Assembly: GCF_008704715.1 (NCBI RefSeq)
Contig: NZ_CP023689.1
Location: forward strand, 1 to 64,000
Direction of reading: 5' to 3'
Source: Streptomyces chartreusis
Lineage (GTDB): Bacteria > Actinomycetota > Actinomycetes > Streptomycetales > Streptomycetaceae
Length of the DNA stretch: 64,000 nucleotides
Under the pieces are notes generated by a model. It was not told the DNA's origin. It worked only from the letters and a program-made list of their open reading frames with translations, and did no database searches. Position numbers and translations under genes: made by a program. Position 1 is the stretch's first letter, and the number at the start of each line of letters is the position of its first letter. Below, in pieces: positions 35,342 through 44,494 of this stretch.

Positions 35342-36289
35342 CTACCGGCCCGGTGAGGCATGGTCTTGACCATTGTGGTCTCGTCGCGCCGGCCAGTGGA
35401 GAAGGAGCCGAGGGTCTTGGTCGGAGCCCAGCGTTGGAGTCGTTGGCTGGACGCCGTCACCGCGTCGGGATAGCGGCCCCATATCGATGCGCCGCAGTGT
35501 GACTGTGTCGGCTGCCGAGGGGGGTGGCGTGGTCCTGCCAACATTGACGGAAGGCAATGTTGGCATGTCGGCTTGCATGGACGGCGCGAGGTCCGGGGCC
35601 TGACTCGCCGGCGGCGGCTGTTGCCGCATGCCTGCGAACGGATTGCGCCAGAACTGCGAACGTGGGGTTCGCCAGCTGTAACGCAGCGCCAGGAGTCGCA
35701 GCACGAAGGCGAACAGTGAGGCACCAATGGCGGTACCAACGTTCAGCAGCGCCGAGTTATACAGCATCGCCACCGAGGTCGCGCCGACGAACGCAGGCAG
35801 TGCGTACAGATCACGGTTCCAGCGGAGCAGCGTCGGCTGTTCGAAAGCGAGAAGATAGGCGAGGACGCCACCACCGACGGCGCTGGCACTGCCGAGCGTA
35901 ACGGCAGCGGGACTATTGAGGCCGTGGGAGAGCGCCTTGATCGTGCCGGTGACGCTGAAGAGTCCCAGCGCCGCCGCGTCGGAGATGTCGAATGGCTTGC
36001 CCTCGTACACCTTTTCGTCATGGCGGAGCCGGTAGCCAAAGTAAACGATCAGCGCAGCGACGCAGGGCGTGAAGAAGTAGCCGAGGTCAGTGAAAGCGAC
36101 CGGGGTGATCCCGAGCACTAGGTCACGGAAAAGACCGCCGCCAAGGCCCGCCGCCTCACTGAGGATGACCGTCCCGAAGATATCGAAGTCCTTGCGTACC
36201 GCGAGGAACGCCCCAGAGAGAGCGAAGGCGAAGATACCTATGAGATCCATCACGTACTGAACAGCACCGCTCAGTTCCTCGATCGGCAT
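35342..36289 (-). CDS. TRIC/UPF0126-type cation channel with C-terminal extension
   Basis: Predicted 315-residue membrane protein. The first 205 residues form the two-times-three helix UPF0126/TRIC repeat: MDLIGIFAFALSGAFLAVRK then a Gly-rich loop AGLGGGLFRDLVLG, and, in the second repeat, GLFSVTGTIKALSHGL and ASAVGGGVLAYLL. Relatives are homotrimeric potassium-type channels. The last roughly 110 residues are soluble, Pro/Arg-rich and not part of the family; they may be a late-acquired tail or read-through of a lost stop. The ATG at 36289 has AGGGAGAG upstream. Confidence 0.82.
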   Translation of the reverse strand: MPIEELSGAVQYVMDLIGIFAFALSGAFLAVRKDFDIFGTVILSEAAGLGGGLFRDLVLGITPVAFTDLGYFFTPCVAALIVYFGYRLRHDEKVYEGKPFDISDAAALGLFSVTGTIKALSHGLNSPAAVTLGSASAVGGGVLAYLLAFEQPTLLRWNRDLYALPAFVGATSVAMLYNSALLNVGTAIGASLFAFVLRLLALRYSWRTPRSQFWRNPFAGMRQQPPPASQAPDLAPSMQADMPTLPSVNVGRTTPPPSAADTVTLRRIDMGPLSRRGDGVQPTTPTLGSDQDPRLLLHWPARRDHNGQDHASPGR

Positions 36290-36455
36290 AGGCCAGCTCT
36301 CCCTGAAGGCTGGTAAGAGTGCGAACCGTTGAAGGCCGCGACGTCTTGAACTGCTCCGGCGAAGACGGCGCGGGTTATCGGCATACGCCCGACCATTATG
36401 TTCACGTTGTGGTACCTGCAATGGCTACATTCATTCTGCGCTCTTAGTCGAAGGG

Positions 36456-37879
36456 TCATCCGGCGGTGACTGCGGCAAGCAAATCGCCGCGCACAGGCCC
36501 GGGATAGTGATATCGAGAAGCCCCGGCGCTCAATGCGGCTATCCGCTCTTTGATACTGGGCCTTGCCAACACCTCCGGCCCCGCGAGGAGGCCGCTGATG
36601 TCGGCGGCAGCACGCAGGACATCGGGGTCTTTCGCGCGTGCCGCTTCGAGTGCTACGCGCTTCTGCCAGAAAGGATCGTCCGTCGTGTAGCGCCGACCCA
36701 TCATCTCGTGATCCACCTCGGCCAGACGGTGCCGGTCCCAGTCGTTGAAACCACGCCAGAGTGGCAGCAGGTGACGCTCTGTCGCGGCAGCGAACGTCAT
36801 CGAAAATGCCGAGGCGTCCCTCGTGTCAACAAGGCGCATTGTGTCCCGGAGCAGTGCAGCATGCCGGAATGCCGTGGTCATGCCAGCACCGAAGAACGGG
36901 TTGGTGGAGGCCCATGCGTCTCCCACCGCCACGATCCCGGTGACCACAGGCTCTCCAGCTACGACGAGGCAACGGTGCGCGCTGCGTAGACCACCGGTGG
37001 CGATCACATCCGTGACGGGCTTCCCTTCGGCCCAATGTGCTTCGGTGGGGTAGAGCTGTATCGCTCGGTGCCAGGCATCGCGGTTGCTCAGACCCCGGAG
37101 CTCCTGATCGCGGTCGGACGTCACGAACGTCACCGACCAGGTTCCGGAGTCACCGGGCAGGACAAGGATGCTGACGCTGTCGTGCTGAAACCCCGCCCAT
37201 GGCGGCAGTCGGGAGGCCAAGTATTCGGAACGGAAGAACCGCGTGTAGTAGCGGAAACCCGCCTCCGCCCGCTGCTCGTACGGTGCGAGTCCCACATCCC
37301 TGAGCATTGCTGCCCCGCTCGCGCCCCGGCCGGAGGCATCAACGACCAATTCGGCGTCGATCTCCTCGCCCCCCTCACAGGCCACCCCTCTGACACGCCG
37401 ACAATGGCCTGCGCGGGGCTCCTCCGTCTTCAGCCGATTGACCCGGAGGCCACGTCGCACGGTAATTCCGGGGTGCCCCTCCGCCACGGCAAGCAAAGAG
37501 GCCTCAAGTACAGGACGCCGTACGGCCACTGTCTCGAACCGGCCGTCATCCTCGCGCGGGCCGTCTATCGCCCCGACATGCCATGCTCCTGCGATGATGT
37601 TGTGGCTGACGGCGCCCAGATCGAGCATGCGGTCCACCGACTCGGGAGACTCCTTGGCCAGTAGGCGGAATCCTCCTGGCAATAGGAGGTGCGCCTGTGA
37701 AAACTGACGCACGCCGAGGCGCTTCCAACCCGCATACAGGTCGTCTCCCTTGCCCTTGGGGGCGGTGGATCGCGGTCGACGAGGGTGACCTGCCTGCCTT
37801 CTGCCGCCAGCAAGATTGCAGTCATCAACCCTGCCGGGCCGCTGCCCAGGATCAATGCGTCAGACACGGCTGCTTTCAT
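36456..37879 (-). pseudogene. FAD-dependent oxidoreductase, frameshifted
   Basis: The N-terminal part starts at ATG 37879 (MKAAVSDALILGSGPAGLMT, then GRQVTLVDRDPPPP), a standard FAD-binding GxGxxG Rossmann motif. The frame is then lost. The rest of the protein is in another frame from KGKGDDLYAGWKRLGVRQFS to the stop at 36456, including VVDASGRGASG and GIVAVGDAWASTNPFFGAGM, the second FAD motif. The break is at a run of five C residues near 37765-37770; one more C would restore the frame. The family is the tryptophan-halogenase/PHBH-like flavin monooxygenases. A sequencing error cannot be excluded. Confidence 0.75.
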
Positions 37880-37955
37880 CCCTTCTGTGTCCGATGAAGT
37901 CTGGCGGTAGAACCACGCCAGAGCTGGATCGGCGCTACTGGGCGCCGAGAGGTAC

Positions 37956-38699
37956 TCACGAGTCCATGCCCACGGTCTTCCAGAACCGCAGCAAGGCAGC
38001 GGCACCCTCTTCGGGAGCGCTCAGCATCCACCAGTGACTTTGGGCCGGCAGGCATTCCACATGCGCTCCGAGACGCTCGGCAACCTTCTGGGAGTTGATC
38101 TGGTCGTCGTAGGGGTCGCTCAGAGGCTGGATCACTAAGCCAGGGGCTGCTGTTCGAGTCAGGTCCCCACCCCAATGAGCGTATGGGTTGGGCGTCGCGG
38201 AGCGGTAAAGGTCCAGGATGCAGCCAGCCATAGTGGCGTCGAATTGTGCACCCATGTCTGAGGCATCCTCAGCGGGAACACCTGCGGCCGTAAGCGCGGC
38301 GGTGGCGACGGTCGTATTCCCCCGCATGGTCTGCGCCCACTGTTCTCCTGCCCCTGAGGTCTGCCACAGTTGGGCCTGATCGTGCCAGACATACTCGGGG
38401 TGAAGGATGGACGCGACGTCCATCGCCCAGCTGCGCAGCGTCAGAAAGTCCAGCATGGCGACGCGTGCCACAAGAAGTGCGCCCCAGTCGTGCCCAACCA
38501 GGTCGACAGGTCCCGAGATGCCCCTCAACTCGCCTGACAGCCAGCGGACGTAGTCATCCATCGTCGCGCCGAACCCGGCTGGCCGGGGCGTCGAAAAGCC
38601 TGGCAGGTTCAGGGCGAGAGAATCAACTTTGAGGTGGCGCCGGAGGGGGTCCCAAAGACGCCCGGTCTCGGGTACTCCGTGAACGAAAACAGCGGTCAT
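37956..38699 (-). CDS. Alpha/beta hydrolase, epoxide hydrolase/dehalogenase-like
   Basis: Predicted 247-residue cytoplasmic hydrolase. The oxyanion-hole segment is HGVPETGRLWDPL near residue 6. The nucleophile elbow is VDLVGHDWGALLVA with Asp (about residue 71) rather than Ser, as in epoxide hydrolases and haloalkane dehalogenases. The catalytic His is probably in PAQSHWWML near residue 222. The ATG at 38699 has GGGGAA upstream. It ends 77 nt before the start of the frameshifted FAD oxidoreductase on the same strand, so they were likely an operon. Confidence 0.85.
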   Translation of the reverse strand: MTAVFVHGVPETGRLWDPLRRHLKVDSLALNLPGFSTPRPAGFGATMDDYVRWLSGELRGISGPVDLVGHDWGALLVARVAMLDFLTLRSWAMDVASILHPEYVWHDQAQLWQTSGAGEQWAQTMRGNTTVATAALTAAGVPAEDASDMGAQFDATMAGCILDLYRSATPNPYAHWGGDLTRTAAPGLVIQPLSDPYDDQINSQKVAERLGAHVECLPAQSHWWMLSAPEEGAAALLRFWKTVGMDS

Positions 38700-38982
38700 T
38701 ATTTCCCCGAAGTATGAATGGTCAGCTTCGATATCTGGCTCTCGTGAGGCTCGTGTGCGCAGCTCATGGGGTGCGCTCCATGACCTCAACTCCTCTGCTG
38801 CTCTTTGGGCTCCCCACGGACTGTTCGCTGCCAGGGGTGTGCAAGACCGGCCGTAATATGGCCGGTCGATGTGGACATAGAGGATGTGCTTCTCGAGCCA
38901 CTTGTGGTCCTTGGGATCTTCACCCCATGACTCAGACGTCCCGTCACTTCCCCTTGTCGTACTCGACTGGATTCCCGCCCAC

Positions 38983-39627
38983 TCAGCTGCCTGCTGGAGA
39001 GGCGGCCTCATTGGCCCTCCGACAGTGACCTCTGCAAGGAGATGTCACAAGACCATCAGGGCTGGAATAAAGCCGCCGACTCCCGGAATAAATCGCGCTT
39101 CCCTGTCCCAGGCCTGTCGTCTCAGGAACGGCCCAGGACATCTTCAACTCCGCGTCGCACCGGCTCCTGGTCAAGTGACGATCGTGAAGTAGGCGCCACA
39201 GCGCGGGGCCACCCGGTGCAGTACGAGAGGCGAGCAGCGCCCGAACCCGGGGGGCGAGACAGCCCTCACACACCTGGCGGTCAGCGCGCTGGCTCGCCTC
39301 GGTGAGAGCCTGGTGGGCCGTCACGGACAGCAGTGGCAGCGCCTCGGTCACGGTCGGAGCCGTGGGGTCGGCGAGTATGTCGGCCAGATTCTGCGCCGTC
39401 AGCCGCCCGGGCGGGCTTGCTGAGGTGTGGACGGCACGCCGGACGCGGGTCATTGCCCGGTGAGGTGACGCAAGTTGACGAACTTCAAGGCCGTGTGCGG
39501 GGAAGGGCGTGGTCGAAACGGCCAGTGCGCTCATCGCTCCCGGCTCGTCGGCGGGCAGCGCAGGCAGGGCGAGCGTGGCCAGGTCGGCGGCGGCCCGCTC
39601 TGGCACGACAGCGGATCCACTGCGCAC
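38983..39627 (-). CDS. Hypothetical protein, no family recognised
   Basis: Open frame of 214 codons. The central part (TAQNLADILADPTAPTVTEA to RALLASRTAPGGPALWR) shows clear third-position G/C bias and a helical, Ala/Leu-rich sequence with a CEGC pair; the last 40 residues look less natural. I recognise no domain. It may be intact or a remnant of a longer gene. The start is uncertain: MSALAVSTTPFPAHGLEV about 30 residues in is a good alternative. Confidence 0.4.
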   Translation of the reverse strand: MRSGSAVVPERAAADLATLALPALPADEPGAMSALAVSTTPFPAHGLEVRQLASPHRAMTRVRRAVHTSASPPGRLTAQNLADILADPTAPTVTEALPLLSVTAHQALTEASQRADRQVCEGCLAPRVRALLASRTAPGGPALWRLLHDRHLTRSRCDAELKMSWAVPETTGLGQGSAIYSGSRRLYSSPDGLVTSPCRGHCRRANEAASPAGS

Positions 39628-39760
39628 CCCAACGGCGAGTAGCCGACGCTGAACCGCTGGTCGGCACCTTCCTCGCAGCGGCTGCCACTGGCTGGGCGTG
39701 AAGTCGTTGTCCCCGGACTACACGTGGATCGCTCTTTGGGGTGCCGCCTCGAGATGAGAC

Positions 39761-40135
39761 GTGCTCTGCAGGGTCGAGATCACGAGCGTTGAGGTTGTGG
39801 TCGTCGTGAAGCGAACGACGAGTCGGTTGAGGCGTTCGCGCGCTTGTTGCCTCAGCTTTCGAGCACAGCCGGCCCGCCGGATCGCGAGGCAGTGCAGCGC
39901 TTGCTCGCCAGCGATGCGAACACGGTGTTGGTGGCGCGGGTCGACGGTGAAGTAGTCGCGATGCTGACGTTGGTCATGTTTCCCTGGCCCTCCGGTCTGC
40001 GAGCTCGCATCGAGGACGTGGACGAGGCCGCGCGGGAATATGGCGTTGGGAGTGCTCTGACCGAGGAGGCTCCGCGCCTCGCGGAGGTGGCAGGTCCTCG
40101 GACCGTGGACCTCACGTCGCGTCCGTCGGACATCG
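39761..40135 (+). pseudogene. GNAT N-acetyltransferase remnant
   Basis: A first frame reads EITSVEVVVV. A one-base shift near 39810 leads into ANDESVEAFARLLPQLSS and on through ANTVLVARVDGEVVAMLTL and EYGVGSALTEEA, the R/Q-x-x-G-x-G/A acetyl-CoA loop in altered form. It ends at VDLTSRPS, where the sequence departs from the family. The usual C-terminal strand is missing, as is the second V of the EDVVVDEAA segment. A frameshift plus a 3' deletion has inactivated it. Confidence 0.65.
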
Positions 40136-40197
40136 CACCGATCTGGAGTTCGGTGAGCCTTTCGATCTTCACGGTTCGGTGTTCTCCGCTCGCACCA

Positions 40198-40650
40198 TCA
40201 GGTTCGGAGGATCTGACCCGGGTCCTGGGCCGCCGCATGGGCGTACTCCCAGAAATCGAGGTGTCCGATGGCCAGGTTCACGTGCATCTCATTGACCAGC
40301 GCAGGCAGCAGCCGGAACACACAGCCCAGTTCGTCATCGCCCTCGTCCAGTTCCTCATCCCTGGTCGAGACCGCGAGCAGGGCGTACTCACCCCTCATCG
40401 AAGCGGCATCGGCGAGGAACACGACCTCCAGACGCGGATCACCCAGCAGAGTGGACACCACCACCTCCTCCGGACTCGCCCCGTCGAAGGCCCGGTCATC
40501 CACCACGTGGGTGTCCCTCTCGTACTCGGCGCAGCCCTCGGCGAGCTGGTCGACGACCACCCGCCAGGCTCCATCGTCCGAGAAATCCGTGCGCACAACG
40601 AGGGCCTCGGTTTCGAAGTCATGACCCGCTCGGTCGATCAGAGGTCGCAT
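40198..40650 (-). CDS. DUF6924-like hypothetical protein
   Basis: Predicted 150-residue acidic cytoplasmic protein. ALVVRTDFSDDGAWRVVVDQL, then VVDDRAFDGASPEEV, EVVFLADAASM and LAIGHLDFWEYAHA fit the pattern of the DUF6924 family as I recall it, whose function is unknown. The ATG at 40650 with GGTGAG upstream gives the usual start just before the LVVRTDFSD strand; an open frame of 21 more codons is less family-like. Confidence 0.7.
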   Translation of the reverse strand: MRPLIDRAGHDFETEALVVRTDFSDDGAWRVVVDQLAEGCAEYERDTHVVDDRAFDGASPEEVVVSTLLGDPRLEVVFLADAASMRGEYALLAVSTRDEELDEGDDELGCVFRLLPALVNEMHVNLAIGHLDFWEYAHAAAQDPGQILRT

Positions 40651-40818
40651 GCGCTCACCGTAGCCTTCGAAACGGCCGCCATTCGGCACACGCGGACGGA
40701 CTTCCCAGGGCAAGGCAACAACTGTCGTTGACCGAGCAATTTCTGACCGAAGTCACTGGTCGCTGCCGGATAGGTTCACCGACAAGTCACGATGAAAGAC
40801 GGAGAGTTGGTACGTCAC

Positions 40819-41560
40819 ATGCGAAAGATCCGCATTCTCGCCCTGCCGCTCGCGCTGCCGGCCGTGCTCCTGGTCGGCGGACAGGGCTGAGCCTCCACGA
40901 TGCCGCCGTCGGGCGCCGACATCGGCGGGTCCGCGACTGCGGTGCAGAAAAGGGGTGTGAGTGCCTGGAAGTTCGACGGTGTCACTAGGGCTCTCTCCGA
41001 CGCGAGGGTCGGCTGGTTCTACACCTGATCCTCCGGCCGGGGCGGGATCAAGGCTCCGGCCGGAGTGGAGTTCGAGCCGATGATGCACGACGCAGGATCG
41101 GTGACCGCTGCGGAGCTGCACCGGGCCAGGGAGCAGGGCAGAATCCTGCTCGGCTTCAACGAGCCCGACCGCTCGGACCAGGCACACATGGCTGTGAAGG
41201 AGGCACTCGGCCTTTGGCCCCGGCTGGAGTCGACCGGAATGCGGCTCAGCGCTCCAGCGGTCGCGACCGGTGGTGATGTCGCCGGTGGCTGGCTCGACCG
41301 GTTCATGAAGGGTGCCACTGCCCGTGACTACAAGGTCGATTTCATCCCCTTGCACTGGTATGGCGCGGACTTTGACGCCACACGCGCGACAGCACAGTTG
41401 CGCAGTTACCTCCAGGCCGTGCACCAGCGCCACAAGAAGCCGATCTGGCTCACCGAATACGCGCTCATCGACTTCACGAACGGCACCCCGCGTTATCCGA
41501 CCAAGGCTCAACAGGCGACTTTTGTAAAGAAGTCGACAGCAATGCTGCAGTGCTCTGTGT
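40819..41560 (+). pseudogene. GH128-like secreted glycosidase with in-frame stops
   Basis: One frame from ATG 40819 encodes a signal peptide (MRKIRILALPLALPAVLLV), then TGA, the linker and VSAWKFDGVTRALSDARVGW, a second TGA where Trp is expected (WFYT-stop-SS), and then the catalytic core to about 41560. The core has ILLGFNEPDRSDQAHMAV, LHWYGADF and KKPIWLTEYAL, whose Glu residues in FNEPD and LTEYA are the expected catalytic pair of a GH128/Asl1-like endo-glucanase. After STAMLQ the sequence no longer matches, so the 3' end is lost too. Confidence 0.75.
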
Positions 41561-41681
41561 CCCCACCCGCACAAAACCTGGGGTCGACTCTGGGTCTCTG
41601 GCCCATTGAGCATTTTCAGCGTGACCACCTGTCAGGTGACAGCTCCGGTGCTCTGGCGTCAAGGACTTGCCGGGGAGCCAG

Positions 41682-42041
41682 TCAGTTGAAAGCGTCGGTC
41701 ATGCAGTCCGCCCGGCAGTCGGCAGCCTCATAGCGCTGGCGGAGGGCGGCGGCTGCTTCTTCGCGCTTCACGAAGAGGTACCCGTAGTGCTGGCGCGCCA
41801 CCCTGGTCACGTCTCCGACCGTGACGATGGCCGGTTCGCCGTGTGCGGCCCGTCGACGCGCTCCGACGATTGCCATGTCCGCAGAGCGCAGCAGGTTTCT
41901 GGAACGATCCCGGATCGCGGCTGCCTGGGCGCGTTTCGCCGAGAGGGGACGCAGGACACGTCCCCTCCAGATGTAGCCGGCGGCGACAAGGATGAGACCG
42001 AGCGCTACGAACAGGAGTCCGCCTGGGGCGTGAGGTCGCAT
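41682..42041 (-). CDS. Small hypothetical membrane protein
   Basis: Predicted 119-residue protein with one N-terminal membrane helix (GGLLFVALGLILVAAGYIW) and a basic cytoplasmic or exterior helical domain (RRAAHGEPAIVTVGDV and ARQHYGYLFVKREEA). Codon bias is good. I recognise no family. The ATG start is at 42041. No operon partner: neighbours are a broken glycosidase and an IS remnant. Confidence 0.6.
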   Translation of the reverse strand: MRPHAPGGLLFVALGLILVAAGYIWRGRVLRPLSAKRAQAAAIRDRSRNLLRSADMAIVGARRRAAHGEPAIVTVGDVTRVARQHYGYLFVKREEAAAALRQRYEAADCRADCMTDAFN

Positions 42042-42216
42042 CTATCCAGTCTTCACCACTGGCGTGGTGATCGTCATGCCCGCATCGGCGGCCGATTGTC
42101 GGAGCGACTTGGTGTCAGTGAGCCCTTGCGCAACGCCGAGGCTCCCGTGCCGTTGAGGGAGGTGTTCGAAGTCTCAACCCACAGGCACAGGAGCCGCGTT
42201 AGCTTCGTATTCTGCC

Positions 42217-42938
42217 GCACTCGACCTGCCTCACGCCCTGGTCGAGTGGGTCACCATGCTCCTCATCACCCGCGAGGGTGACCGCCGCTGCAAGCTCCCA
42301 CCGCACCAGCGTGCCCTGGTCGGCCTGGTGTGCCTGCGCCGGCACGACACCCCCGCCCAGCGGGTTCGGTATCTCCGTCGGCACAGCCCACACCTACCAC
42401 GAGCGCCGTCGTCGACCTGCTCGCCGACCGGGCTCCCGGCCTGCTGCGTGCTGTGCGCGAGACGGACCCGGACTACGTCCTGCTCGACGGCACCCTTGCC
42501 GAGTGCGAACGGGTCGGCAACAGCCGGGCCGACTACTCCCACAAGCACCGCCGACACGGGGTGAACGTGCAGGAGGTGACCGGCCCCGGCGGGCGGCTGC
42601 TGTGGATCACGCCGACGATGCCCGGCCGCGCACGATCTCACTGCGGCCGCGCCCACCGGATCATCCGGATCTGTGAACGCCAGGGCGTCCCGATCCTCAC
42701 CGACCGCACCTACATGGGAGTCGGCCCATGGGTGACAACACCCCCCAGACGCCTGCGGGGCCGTGACCTCACCCCGAACCAGCAAACCATCAGCCGAGCG
42801 CCGGCCGCGGCACGGGCACCGGTCGAACGCGGCGTCGCACGACTGAAGTCCTGGCGCATCTTCCACAAGTCCCGGTGCAGTCCGAACCGAATGTCTTCAA
42901 TCTCCGCGGCCGTGCTCACTCTGAAGCGGCAACGCTGA
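42217..42938 (+). pseudogene. Second IS5-family transposase remnant
   Basis: Related to the element at 23.4 kb, in pieces. LPPHQRALVGLVCLRRHDTP lies in one frame; a shift follows near 42357-42365. A second frame carries AVVDLLADRAPGLL through RRHGVNVQEVTG to [18 protein letters not shown] and ends LTLKRQR at TGA 42936-42938. Compared with the first copy, this one keeps the N-terminal region and is degraded in the middle (GRARSHCGRAHRI for GRTHDLTAARTHRI). Confidence 0.85.
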
Positions 42939-42947
42939 AAGGCCTCT

Positions 42948-43208
42948 GTGCCACAAAGAAGGCCCTGGTCGAGATGGGCCGCAAGCACGGCCGGGCCGTG
43001 CACCTGGTCCAACCCCGCGCACACCACCATGGACTGCGCGCAATGCGGAGCAAGAACCAAACACGCACTCCCTCTTTCCGAACGAACTTATGCCTGCACC
43101 GCGTGCGGAGCTGTATCGCCCCGTGATAAGAACTCCGCCCGCGTGATGCTGGTCCGGGCTGGCCACATCCCGACTCGTGTTGATCTTGTGAGCCCAGCCA
43201 CCTTCTAG
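42948..43208 (+). pseudogene. TnpB (IS200/IS605 OrfB) C-terminal remnant
   Basis: The frame contains [20 protein letters not shown] and [19 protein letters not shown], i.e. the four-Cys zinc ribbon (CxxC...CxxC) and the final RuvC-type DKNSA motif of TnpB-like RNA-guided nucleases. The N-terminal four-fifths of the protein is absent; only about 60 residues of identifiable sequence remain. It directly follows the IS5 remnant, so one element probably disrupted the other. Confidence 0.75.
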
Positions 43209-43239
43209 CTGTCAGGCGAGGTGAGCCAGGAATGCCCCT

Positions 43240-43932
43240 TCAGGAGCGGGAGGAGTCAATTCGCTGCTGTCCGGCCACCGATCGAGGTTCGATCGCTGCC
43301 GCGCCTCGTGTCGCAAGGGTTGCGATGTCGTCAGCGAATCCGTCCACGTCTTCGGGCCAGCTCTCGGGCGGCTGGAAGATGAGCAGGGCGACGGCGCCGT
43401 GCAAGGCGGCTGCGATGGCTCTGGTGAGGGCTGTCGCGTCGCCGCGGAGCGCGCCTGCCTCCACACACTGCTGGACCGTTCCACGCAGGAAGCGGAAACA
43501 GGACGAGGCTACTTGCCCGCTGGCGGCGGTGGTGGGGCCGGTCATCACGAGACGGTAGCGGACCGGATGAGCCAGCCCGAACCGCACATAGGCGACCGAA
43601 CGTTGGTGGAGGGCATTGAGCGGGTCGTGCGAGGCGGCGTCGGCATCGCCCATCCAGTCGCCCAGCTCGCCCCAAACGCGTAGGCACACGGTGTGTAGCA
43701 GCTCGAGACGACTACCGAAGTGCAGGTAGACCGCCGGAAGGCTGACCCCCACCGCCTGTGCCACGGCCCGGATGGTGACCGCGTCCTCACCAGCTTTGTC
43801 AAGCAGGAGCTCGGCCGCCTCGACAAGTTCGTCGCGCAATCGCGCACCGTCCCCGCGCTGCGCCCGGCGCCGCCGCGGCGCTGCAACGGCGGGAGTGGAT
43901 GACTCGGAGTCGAGCTGGTCCATCGTCAACAC
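43240..43932 (-). CDS. TetR-family transcriptional regulator
   Basis: Predicted 230-residue repressor. The N-terminal helix-turn-helix is RLRDELVEAAELLLDKAG, AVTIRAVAQAVGVSLPAVYLHFGSRLELL. The C-terminal ligand-binding part resembles the TetR_C_33-like group, with LAHPVRYRLVMTGP and LHGAVALLIFQPPE. The start is GTG 43932 or ATG 43923; both give about the same protein. It is divergent from the thioesterase gene, which it probably controls, with AT-rich sequence (GTTAAC at 44052) between them. Confidence 0.9.
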   Translation of the reverse strand: MLTMDQLDSESSTPAVAAPRRRRAQRGDGARLRDELVEAAELLLDKAGEDAVTIRAVAQAVGVSLPAVYLHFGSRLELLHTVCLRVWGELGDWMGDADAASHDPLNALHQRSVAYVRFGLAHPVRYRLVMTGPTTAASGQVASSCFRFLRGTVQQCVEAGALRGDATALTRAIAAALHGAVALLIFQPPESWPEDVDGFADDIATLATRGAAAIEPRSVAGQQRIDSSRS

Positions 43933-44083
43933 CTGCCCTGCGAGGCGGAAGAGTCGGCCGCCTCGGAGCCGATGCCGCGAGAGGTAGTGGATGTCATCAC
44001 GTCACTCGTCTCCGTGTTGTGGACCAGGGCCGCCGCATGTAACTTGTCGGCGTTAACTTAACTCTACATACCAAGGGTAGTTG

Positions 44084-44494
44084 ATGACTGTCACCGCTGA
44101 GGAGATCTACGCCCTCGCACCGTTCGCGGAAACGCTCGGCGTGCACTTTGTCGCCATCAGTGCGCCGGAGGTTCGCGCCCGGCTCGACTACGCATCGGCT
44201 TTGTCCACGTTGGGCGGCGGCCTGCACGGCGGCGCGCTGATGGGACTGGCCGACGTGGCGGCCGCGGTGTGTGCCGCAGTGAACGGGCCAGAGGGCGCCC
44301 TGCCTGCGACCATGCAGTCCAACACGCTGTTCCTAAGGCCGGTGCGCGGCGCAGGCGCATTCGCGGTGGCACGGCCCTTGCACGTCGGCCGGAACACGGT
44401 CACCGTCGAGGTCGACATCAACGACGAGCAGGACGTCCTGTGTGCCCGCATCACACAGGTCGTCGCGCTCCGTACACCCCCCAGCCGAGCTTGA
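44084..44494 (+). CDS. PaaI-type hotdog-fold thioesterase
   Basis: Predicted 136-residue hotdog protein. The core LGGGLHGGALMGLADVAAA, with the G..HGG catalytic-loop motif, is followed by the strand TMQSNTLFLRPVRG and TVTVEVDINDEQDVL. Such enzymes hydrolyse acyl- or aryl-CoA thioesters. The ATG at 44084 has AAGGG about 7 nt upstream. Probably controlled by the divergent TetR regulator. The substrate is unknown. Confidence 0.85.
   Translation: MTVTAEEIYALAPFAETLGVHFVAISAPEVRARLDYASALSTLGGGLHGGALMGLADVAAAVCAAVNGPEGALPATMQSNTLFLRPVRGAGAFAVARPLHVGRNTVTVEVDINDEQDVLCARITQVVALRTPPSRA

Noticed and set aside
42948..43208. Functional TnpB RNA-guided nuclease
   Set aside because: Only the zinc ribbon and last catalytic motif remain; no upstream RuvC lobes, transposon ends or guide RNA could be seen.
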